This document shows positions 6,346 to 11,717 of a DNA stretch of 11,717 bases, in pieces. The DNA is taken from assembly GCA_026389695.1 (NCBI GenBank), contig JAPLHI010000041.1:1-11717 (forward strand), in the 5' to 3' direction. A program made the position numbers and the translations under genes. Below the pieces are notes generated by a model that worked only from the letters and a program-made list of their open reading frames with translations, did not search any database and was not told the origin of the DNA. Numbering within the stretch: position 1 is the first letter of the stretch; each line of letters opens with the position of its first letter. Source of the stretch: Chloroflexota bacterium. GTDB taxonomy: Bacteria > Chloroflexota > Dehalococcoidia > GIF9 > UBA5629.

Positions 6346-7824
6346 ATGATCACATCGAGCGAATACAAAAAAAGACTCAGCAAAATGAGGCGCAATATCT
6401 ATATAGACGGCAAGCTGGTTGACCGTGAGTTCAAGCGCCTCGAAGGCGCGGTTAATGTTTTAGCCAAGACCTATGACATGATAACCGATCCAGAGTTTAA
6501 GGATTACCAGGACGTACTCACGGCTACTTCACACCTGACCGGTGAAAAGATCAACCGGTTCAACCATATACACAGAAGCATTGAGGACCTGCTGACCAAG
6601 CAGAAAATGACCAGGCTTACATCGCAGCAGGTGGGAGGTTGTATTGCCAGGTGCATGGGCATAGATTCCACCAACGCTCTTTCCGTAATAACGTATCAAA
6701 CTGACCAAAAGTATGGTACGGAATACCATAAAAGGTTCGAGAAGTGGCTCAAAGATTTCCAGAGTAATGACCGCACTTCGTGCTGCGCACAGACTGATGT
6801 TAAGGGAAACAGGCCATGGAGGCCGCACGAGCAGAAAGACCCCGACCTCTATTTACGAATTGTAGAAAAGAAGAGCGACGGTATAGTTGTCAGGGGTGCC
6901 AAAGTTCACAATTCCTACGCGCCTGTGGTTGAGCAAATAAACGTGATACCGACCAGGGCACTAACTAAGGAAGAGGGCGACTGGGCTGTAGCTTTTACCA
7001 TCCCTGCGGATGCAGAAGGTGTTAAGCAGATCGTCAGTGCGCCCATGGTGGAATATCCCGAAGGCTGGGGAGCACCCGGGCCCTGGGGAGGCGCTGATTC
7101 CCTGACCATCTTCGATGATGTTTTTATCCCGTGGGACCATGTTTTCCTGTGCGGTGAGACCGATATGGGAGGCAGGCTTGCCCTGACTTTCGCGCTATAT
7201 CACCGCCACAGCTATACCGGCTGCAAACCCGCCATGACCGACGTGCTCACCGGCGCCACTGCGCTGATGGCAGAAGTCAACGGTATTGAGAAAGAGCACC
7301 ATGTGAATGAAAAGCTTGCTGAGCTTATCTGTACATCCGAGCTGGTCTATGGTACAGGTATTGCCGCCGCTATCAACGGCTATAAATCACCATCCGGCAC
7401 TTACGTCCCTGATATCATGTACTGCAACGTCAGCCGCAGGCATGCCGGTGTAAATATTTACCATGAGTATGACATACTGGCTGATATCGCAGGCGGCATG
7501 CCGGCAACACTACCGCGCCCTGGAGATTGGGTGAATGAAGAAACAAAACCTTTCATAGAGAAATACATGGCACGAAATCCCAATGTCGATGTAAAAGACG
7601 TCCTGCGTGCCTTCGCCTGGGTACAAGGACTATCCTGCTCTGAAAACGCCGGTGTTATGCAGTATGCAGGTGTACACGGCGGAGGCTCACCCAGGATGGA
7701 ACAGATAGCCATCATGGGTTCCTATAATGTAGAGAACACAAAGAACATCGCCAAGCGCCTCGCCGGTATTAAGACGGATAAGCCCTATACCTTCGATAGG
7801 CTTGGGAACACGCCCAAGCTCTAA
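6346..7824 (+). CDS. 4-hydroxybutyryl-CoA dehydratase / vinylacetyl-CoA isomerase family protein
   Basis: The 492-residue protein belongs to the HpaB/AbfD superfamily of FAD proteins. It aligns from end to end with my recollection of Clostridium aminobutyricum AbfD, including KMTRL, DQKYGTEYHK, QKDPDLYLRIVEKKSDGIVVRGAK and HGGGSP. The four [4Fe-4S] ligands are present: Cys99 and Cys103 (GGCIARC), His286 and Cys293 (YHRHSYTGC), matching AbfD Cys99, Cys103, His292 and Cys299, as is Tyr290 (AbfD Tyr296). This favours an oxygen-sensitive radical dehydratase over a flavin monooxygenase such as HpaB. AbfD Glu257 is replaced by Asp251, so the substrate may not be 4-hydroxybutyryl-CoA itself. The start is set by aaggag 7 nt before the ATG at 6346. 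It follows an SDR gene in the same direction. Confidence 0.88.
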   Translation: MITSSEYKKRLSKMRRNIYIDGKLVDREFKRLEGAVNVLAKTYDMITDPEFKDYQDVLTATSHLTGEKINRFNHIHRSIEDLLTKQKMTRLTSQQVGGCIARCMGIDSTNALSVITYQTDQKYGTEYHKRFEKWLKDFQSNDRTSCCAQTDVKGNRPWRPHEQKDPDLYLRIVEKKSDGIVVRGAKVHNSYAPVVEQINVIPTRALTKEEGDWAVAFTIPADAEGVKQIVSAPMVEYPEGWGAPGPWGGADSLTIFDDVFIPWDHVFLCGETDMGGRLALTFALYHRHSYTGCKPAMTDVLTGATALMAEVNGIEKEHHVNEKLAELICTSELVYGTGIAAAINGYKSPSGTYVPDIMYCNVSRRHAGVNIYHEYDILADIAGGMPATLPRPGDWVNEETKPFIEKYMARNPNVDVKDVLRAFAWVQGLSCSENAGVMQYAGVHGGGSPRMEQIAIMGSYNVENTKNIAKRLAGIKTDKPYTFDRLGNTPKL

Positions 7825-7840
7825 TACTCAACATATAATA

Positions 7841-7913
7841 ACCGGTCAATCAATAAGCTGGCTTTGAGTAAATTACTCTCCTTGGCCAGAGGTTTCTTAC
7901 CCTGCCAGCCGGT
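7841..7913 (+). other. Nested inverted repeats downstream of the dehydratase-like gene
   Basis: Several arms can pair in the 3' untranslated region: ACCGG (7841-7845) with CCGGT (7909-7913), CTGGC (7858-7862) with GCCAG at 7904-7908 or 7885-7889, and GAGTA (7866-7870) with TACTC (7874-7878). The right-hand arms at 7904-7913 are contiguous. No T run follows, so it is not a standard terminator; it may be a weak or factor-dependent terminator or an RNA-stabilising structure. Confidence 0.3.
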
Positions 7914-7951
7914 AATTATTTGAAAAAATCGCATAAACGATTGACATTACG

Positions 7952-7960
7952 TGGTATAAT
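7952..7960 (+). promoter_or_regulatory. Extended -10 promoter of the solute-binding lipoprotein operon
   Basis: A perfect extended -10 element, TGg followed by TATAAT, is at 7952-7960. A TTGACA at 7941-7946 is only 8 bp upstream of TATAAT, too close to act as its -35. Transcription from here would begin near 7966-7968, so the leader before the ATG at 7987 is only about 20 nt and holds just the Shine-Dalgarno. Confidence 0.55.
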
Positions 7961-7986
7961 ATTTGGACAAACGAAAGGAGGTGCTT

Positions 7987-9381
7987 ATGAAGTCAAGGGG
8001 TACGATTCTATCATTGTTCATCATTTTCACACTGGTGGCCGTTGTGGCGGTCATCGGATGTGGACCGGCACAACCTCAGGCAGGGCCTAATACAGGGCCG
8101 ATAGTAATAGGTTATGTCGGCGGCGCAAGCTCTCCGGGCACAAAACCTGTCATGGATATGATGAGGATTGCGACTGAGGAGATTAATCTCGCCGGCGGTA
8201 TGAACGGCAGGCCTGTCAAATTTGTCATCGAAGACAGCAAGGGCGAAACATCACTGGCGGTGGCGGCGGCTCAGAGGATGGTAATGGGAAACAAAGCCCT
8301 GATTTACCATGTGGAGGGCAGAACCGAAATCTGCCTCGCCGTGCAACCAAAATCGGTGGAACTTTTCCCTCAATTCCCTCACATACTCGTCTGGCAGGGG
8401 CCGATGGGCAGGGAGCTTACAAGTGACATAGTTAAAGATTATGATAAGTTGAAGTTCATCTTCCGTGACTGGGATCCCGAAGATGCGCATTATGCCAGTA
8501 TCCCGGCCTATTTCACCCTCTTCAAAGAGGTAGTTAAGGCAGACAAGATCGCCTTCCTCTGGGAAGACCTGGCCTGGACTACAGTGTGGAGGAATGGCAT
8601 TCCCGGTCTCCCCAAGTGGGAGGATTACGCCAAAGAGGTCGCCGGCCTGGAGACGGTCTACAGCAAACCTATCAAGGCCAGGACAGGTATGTACCTGCCT
8701 ATTCTTGAATCCCTGGCCGCCAGCGGCGCTCAGGTCATTTTCGTATGCAGCAGCTGGTTCACCGATACCGAGGTTTTTGCCAAGCAATGGGCGGGATCTT
8801 CAGCTAAAGATATACCTGTATGCTTCTATGGTGGCACGTCTCATACCTATGATTTCTGGGACCTCACCGGCGGCAAGGCTTTAGGCTGTATGGGCTCTTT
8901 CTATGAGAAGGAAATACCCAATACCCCGCAGTCGCTCGCCTTCCTGGAGAAAGCCGATAAGAACAATATCCCCGTGCAGGTCAATGTGGCAATCGGATAC
9001 GCCGACATGTACCTGTACAAAAAGCTGCTGGAAACAGCTAAAACAACCGATGTCGAGAAACTTATTCCGGCCCTGGAGGGCTTGTATATCGAAGATATCG
9101 GTATCCTGGGTATTCACGGTATTGAAGGAAAAAAGGTGGCGCCTTTCTTCCATTCCCGTTACATGGCCAATCCCGACAATCCGCGCGAGCCATCTGAGAT
9201 CTATGGCAAAGGCCTGGAAAAATGGGTAAGCCCCATCGGACAGTTCCAGGGTCCGCACAATGTGGTTCTCCTGTGCACAGGCAATAAGAGCACAACCTAT
9301 CCCCCGCGTTACAAGGGAACCTGGGCAGAACCCGAGAAATACAAGAGTCCTGCTGAGCTGCGCAAAGCTGCAGGCCAGTAA
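7987..9381 (+). CDS. ABC transporter solute-binding lipoprotein, branched-chain amino acid type (Peripla_BP_6)
   Basis: This 464-residue protein would capture a solute outside the membrane for an ABC importer. The signal peptide spans about residues 5-24 and ends in the lipobox VIGC, with Cys25 as the lipidated residue. The mature part starts with a low-complexity linker, then IVIGYVGGASSPG and EEINLAGGMNGRPVKFVIED (64-83), typical of LivK-like proteins of the type 1 periplasmic fold. Members bind amino acids, amides, urea or aromatic and short organic acids; the ligand cannot be read here. The ATG at 7987 is chosen because aaaggaggtg (7974-7983) precedes it; the upstream TTG at 7963 falls at or before the likely transcription start. 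No permease or ATPase gene is in the window, so it is an orphan here. Confidence 0.9.
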   Translation: MKSRGTILSLFIIFTLVAVVAVIGCGPAQPQAGPNTGPIVIGYVGGASSPGTKPVMDMMRIATEEINLAGGMNGRPVKFVIEDSKGETSLAVAAAQRMVMGNKALIYHVEGRTEICLAVQPKSVELFPQFPHILVWQGPMGRELTSDIVKDYDKLKFIFRDWDPEDAHYASIPAYFTLFKEVVKADKIAFLWEDLAWTTVWRNGIPGLPKWEDYAKEVAGLETVYSKPIKARTGMYLPILESLAASGAQVIFVCSSWFTDTEVFAKQWAGSSAKDIPVCFYGGTSHTYDFWDLTGGKALGCMGSFYEKEIPNTPQSLAFLEKADKNNIPVQVNVAIGYADMYLYKKLLETAKTTDVEKLIPALEGLYIEDIGILGIHGIEGKKVAPFFHSRYMANPDNPREPSEIYGKGLEKWVSPIGQFQGPHNVVLLCTGNKSTTYPPRYKGTWAEPEKYKSPAELRKAAGQ

Positions 9382-9414
9382 ACAATAATAAAAATTATTA
9401 AAGGAGGTATTATT

Positions 9415-10119
9415 TTGAGGAAGGTCTACATTACATTCGCACTCTTGATGATTGCAGTCCTGCTTGGCACAGTAGGCTGCTCAGCGGCTCCTTCCGAGCT
9501 TGCGCCCTGCACCGTAGAGTTCGGCTACGTTTCAAACGAATGGCAGGGCCAGGAAACGGTCGCCGCCAACGTTTTCGTGACGATTAAAAATCCCAACCCG
9601 GTTCCGGTTACCCTCTCTTCTCTGGATTACAAGCTCTATATGAATGATACCGAGCTTGCCACTAAAACCATGGTCCCCGCTATCATGATCCCGGCTAACG
9701 GCTCTGTAAGCCTCAACAACATCAGTGTCATCGATTATTCCATGACACTTGCCGTAAATCCCTATTACCTGAAGCAGGGCAAGACCTATGTATCAGCCCA
9801 CATGGCGGCCATACCCGTATGGAAGCTACTAGGCGGCAAGCTGCCCGATTTCTGGGCCAACCCCAATATCGGCATCCTGGCCGGCCTTAGGGCCGGACCG
9901 GTACCATCCGGTATTGCCGCAGGTACTGCTGATGTGGCCGCTACCACGATTTATAGCAAGGTCCGCGCCGGCATCGATGCAGTCCAGGGCGCTATCGACC
10001 AGGCATATGCCGCGGCTCCGAGCGGGCCCGGTGTTTACGGTTTGAAGGGCAAGGCCACAATCACATATGGTTCCATGAGCAAAGATACCACCTTCGACCT
10101 GACATACGAAAAGAAATAA
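9415..10119 (+). CDS. LEA14/WHy-domain-like lipoprotein
   Basis: This is a 234-residue predicted lipoprotein starting at TTG, which is well supported by aaggaggt (9401-9408) 6 nt upstream. The signal peptide is about residues 4-21 with Cys22 in GTVGC as the lipid site, an acceptable but not ideal lipobox. Residues about 33-110 resemble the LEA14/WHy beta-sandwich: FVTIKNPNPVPVTLSSLDYK (54-73) carries the NPN motif, followed by a hydrophobic strand, a short turn (MNDTE) and MIPANGSVSL. Residues about 120-200 are a variable insert with an alanine-rich helix, and the end (GKATITYGSMSKDTTFDLTY) returns to beta strands. Function is unknown; such domains are linked to stress tolerance or protein binding at the cell surface. 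It lies 33 nt after the solute-binding lipoprotein and is probably in its operon. Confidence 0.78.
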   Translation: MRKVYITFALLMIAVLLGTVGCSAAPSELAPCTVEFGYVSNEWQGQETVAANVFVTIKNPNPVPVTLSSLDYKLYMNDTELATKTMVPAIMIPANGSVSLNNISVIDYSMTLAVNPYYLKQGKTYVSAHMAAIPVWKLLGGKLPDFWANPNIGILAGLRAGPVPSGIAAGTADVAATTIYSKVRAGIDAVQGAIDQAYAAAPSGPGVYGLKGKATITYGSMSKDTTFDLTYEKK

Positions 10120-10134
10120 GAGCGCAGACTTAGT

Positions 10135-10175
10135 AAATAAAGAAGCCTCACGGAAATCGTGAGGCTTCTTTATTT
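10135..10175. terminator. Strong, probably bidirectional terminator
   Basis: An 18-bp perfect stem (10135-10152 with 10158-10175, core agaagcctcacg/cgtgaggcttct) closes a 5-base loop. The outer six pairs are A/T-rich, which gives T-rich tails in both directions. It ends the lipoprotein operon on the plus strand 15 bp after the stop codon. Confidence 0.93.
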
Positions 10176-10263
10176 TACTTTAAAGATTAGTTCATAGTAT
10201 ATTCCGGTCTTTAAAAGCAATGCTCAGTAAATTGGAATTATTAAACCTCTATTCAACAATTAA

Positions 10264-10365
10264 TTACCTTACTTTGATCAAAGCCATAACTTTCGCAACC
10301 AGATCATCAATAGAAGTCGAGTGATTATTGACTCTGACTTTGTATTGTAGCTGGGATAGATCATA
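10264..10365 (-). pseudogene. Possible 3' scrap of a gene between two terminators
   Basis: On the minus strand a 33-codon open stretch ends at TAA (10264-10266). It reads YDLSQLQYKV, then NNHSTSIDDLVAKVMALIK, a pattern like the C-terminal end of small nucleotide- or metabolite-kinase proteins (a strand such as YDLVVN, then S-x-DELV-x-KI). There is no start codon with a ribosome binding site, and its 5' side runs into the CoA-transferase terminator. It could be the tail of a deleted gene or chance. The rest of the 10176-10364 interval is AT-rich and shows nothing else I can support. Confidence 0.2.
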
Positions 10366-10397
10366 AAAAAGCAGGGACTTCTTTTGAAGTCCCTGCT
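10365..10397 (-). terminator. Rho-independent terminator of the CoA-transferase gene
   Basis: Read on the minus strand, a 12-bp perfect stem (agcagggacttc/gaagtccctgct, 10370-10381 with 10386-10397) closes an AAAA loop and is followed by a run of T residues (complement of 10365-10370). It lies about 25 bp after the CoA-transferase stop codon. Confidence 0.92.
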
Positions 10398-10421
10398 GTG
10401 TCTATTGCTATGCTGCGGTAA

Positions 10422-11717
10422 TTATTTCAGATATTTTTCACGGACGTAGGTATTATCCTGACCTATACCGCATTTAATCCATTTGACACGCGGAGGTGAA
10501 TCAGACATTTTGATAAAGTTTGCCGGCAGGGTGAATTTGCCCAGCTGCGGATCATCAAATTCCAAGAATGAATTTCTCTTTGCCCAGTGAGGGTTCTGCA
10601 TCGTGGTGGCCGGCTTCTGAACTTTCATTATAATAGGTACGCCACCACCCCTCCATTTTGACTTGGCCGATTTGATGCTGTATTCGACTGCCTTCTTGAT
10701 CAGTTCATCCGATGTATACTTGATGGTCTGATCTTCAATGATCTTGTAAATCTTCTCTACCTGTTCAATTATGTCAGGAATGCGGTCGAAGGTGTACCTC
10801 CAGTCATCCTCTTCTTTCCAGATATTGAGGATTTTCAGCAAACCCCTGAAATCATGATCTCTACCCGCGGCAATGGCGACCATGCCATCTTTGCTTTTCC
10901 AGAACCCGTATGGGTAGATGGCAAAGTCATGCCTGCCTATCCTCGGCCTGGCCTTATCCCATGTGAAGCCCATGGTCACCGGGTAGCCCACTAGGGAAGC
11001 ATAGGCATCGGCAGAAGCTACATCAACCATCTGACCTTCACCGGTAGCCGCCGCATAATAGCGTGCGATAGCGCCGCCAAGAGCTGCCTCAAGACCATTA
11101 ATATACCAGCCCAACCAGATACCAGCTTTCAATGGCCAGTTATAAGGTTCACCCATGTGCTCCATATCCCCGATATTCGCAGCCACGCCGGATACAGCCT
11201 GGGTAGTGATGTCAGAATCGGGGACATTGATGAATTCCTGCGTCTTCTGCCCATACTGACCGTACGGGCTGATTGCTATGTACACTAATCCAGGATTAGT
11301 CGCGCTCAACTGCCTGTACCCGATGCCCCATGAGTCCATCTGACCCGGTTTATATGTTTCAATTACTATCTGAGCCCTGGCAGCCAGCTTCTTGAATTCA
11401 TCGCGCCCGGCCTCGGTCCTGAGATCCAGAGTACAATAACGTTTATTGCGTGCTTCCATAAGAAAATGAATACCAACACCATTTCGATTGACGCCGTTTG
11501 GAGTAATTTTTCTCGAAGGATCACCCTCCGGGGGTTCGATTTTAATCACCTCAGCGCCAAACTCCGCAAAAATACTTGAGGAAATGTCACCCGACATGTT
11601 TGCATAGCTGACATCAAGCACCAATACATCATCAAGTACTTCCGCTTTCCCCTCCGGGCTCATCATGCCTTTGAGGAAGTCTTCCCGCTCTTTGCGGCTG
11701 CTGCCGTATCGTACCAG
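10422..11717 (-). CDS. Family III (CaiB/BaiF) CoA-transferase, 5' end probably outside the window
   Basis: Family III CoA-transferases move CoA between acyl-CoA and free acids through an enzyme-bound anhydride. From the ATG at 11666 there are 414 residues. Family segments include VLVLDVSYANMSG (14-26), EFGAEVIKIEPPEGDP (35-50), LDLRTEAGR (80-88), VIETYKPGQMDSWGIGY (101-117), NPGLVYIAISPYGQYG (124-139) and TGEGQMVDVASADAYASL (208-225). The frame stays open upstream to the window edge (YGSSRKEREDFLKG) and the ATG at 11666 lacks a ribosome binding site, so the real start is likely beyond 11717. The catalytic Asp normally found four residues before the GL of the DxxxG segment appears to be Trp187 (LGWYINGLEAA). 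It may therefore be a non-catalytic subunit, or use another residue. It converges on the lipoprotein operon. Confidence 0.88.
   Translation of the reverse strand: MVRYGSSRKEREDFLKGMMSPEGKAEVLDDVLVLDVSYANMSGDISSSIFAEFGAEVIKIEPPEGDPSRKITPNGVNRNGVGIHFLMEARNKRYCTLDLRTEAGRDEFKKLAARAQIVIETYKPGQMDSWGIGYRQLSATNPGLVYIAISPYGQYGQKTQEFINVPDSDITTQAVSGVAANIGDMEHMGEPYNWPLKAGIWLGWYINGLEAALGGAIARYYAAATGEGQMVDVASADAYASLVGYPVTMGFTWDKARPRIGRHDFAIYPYGFWKSKDGMVAIAAGRDHDFRGLLKILNIWKEEDDWRYTFDRIPDIIEQVEKIYKIIEDQTIKYTSDELIKKAVEYSIKSAKSKWRGGGVPIIMKVQKPATTMQNPHWAKRNSFLEFDDPQLGKFTLPANFIKMSDSPPRVKWIKCGIGQDNTYVREKYLK

Noticed and set aside
6346..7824. Assignment as 4-hydroxyphenylacetate 3-monooxygenase (HpaB)
   Set aside because: The [4Fe-4S] ligands Cys99, Cys103, His286 and Cys293 are those of the dehydratase branch and would not be expected in a flavin monooxygenase.
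7963..7986. TTG start for the solute-binding lipoprotein
   Set aside because: It overlaps the probable transcription start and places charged residues (DKRKE) before the signal peptide; the ATG at 7987 has an ideal Shine-Dalgarno.
8251..8787. 178-residue minus-strand ORF
   Set aside because: Antisense to the solute-binding protein gene, whose sense frame has clear family motifs and a strong start.
8594..8884. 96-residue plus-strand ORF inside the solute-binding protein gene
   Set aside because: Another frame of a well-supported gene, with low-complexity Pro/Ser/Ala content typical of a shadow frame.

Overview
The window looks like a chromosomal segment of a strictly anaerobic bacterium of moderate GC content. 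Three things suggest this: a 4-hydroxybutyryl-CoA dehydratase-type enzyme with a complete set of [4Fe-4S] ligands, a family III CoA-transferase, and lipoprotein-anchored transport proteins. An uncultured Chloroflexota (Dehalococcoidia-like) or sediment Desulfobacterota lineage would fit, but this is inference from gene content and no taxonomic marker was searched. All genes use the standard code.

Layout. (1) 1-1178, minus strand: a broken insertion sequence that runs off the left edge. Its transposase has an intact D,D-35-E core but is frameshifted near 880, and its outer end carries two 20-bp direct repeats. (2) 1173-3057, plus: a housekeeping block of rplU-rpmA-rpmE, then a perfect palindromic terminator, then a DUF1385 membrane-protein gene. 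The -35 box of the ribosomal operon abuts or overlaps the probable IS end. (3) 3078-5066, plus: a tandem-domain universal stress protein with its own promoter, and an unrecognised 258-residue beta-rich protein. (4) 5067-5502: a 436-bp gap with no convincing gene. (5) 5503-7824, plus: an SDR oxidoreductase followed by the 4-hydroxybutyryl-CoA dehydratase-family protein. (6) 7952-10175, plus: an extended -10 promoter driving a branched-chain-amino-acid-type solute-binding lipoprotein and an LEA14/WHy-like lipoprotein, closed by an 18-bp-stem terminator. (7) 10264-11717, minus: a possible gene scrap, a terminator, and a family III CoA-transferase reading in from the right edge.

How the genes may work together (inference). 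The solute-binding lipoprotein would capture a small organic acid or similar compound. The CoA-transferase would activate an acid to its CoA ester. The SDR and the radical-type dehydratase would handle a hydroxyacyl/enoyl-CoA intermediate. No permease or ATPase genes are in view, so the binding protein is an orphan here. The CoA-transferase has Trp where the family's catalytic Asp is expected, so it may need a partner subunit, and the dehydratase-like enzyme has Asp where AbfD has its active-site Glu257. The accessory half is therefore a plausible but unproven catabolic neighbourhood built from diverged members of known families. I see no CRISPR array, tRNA or rRNA.
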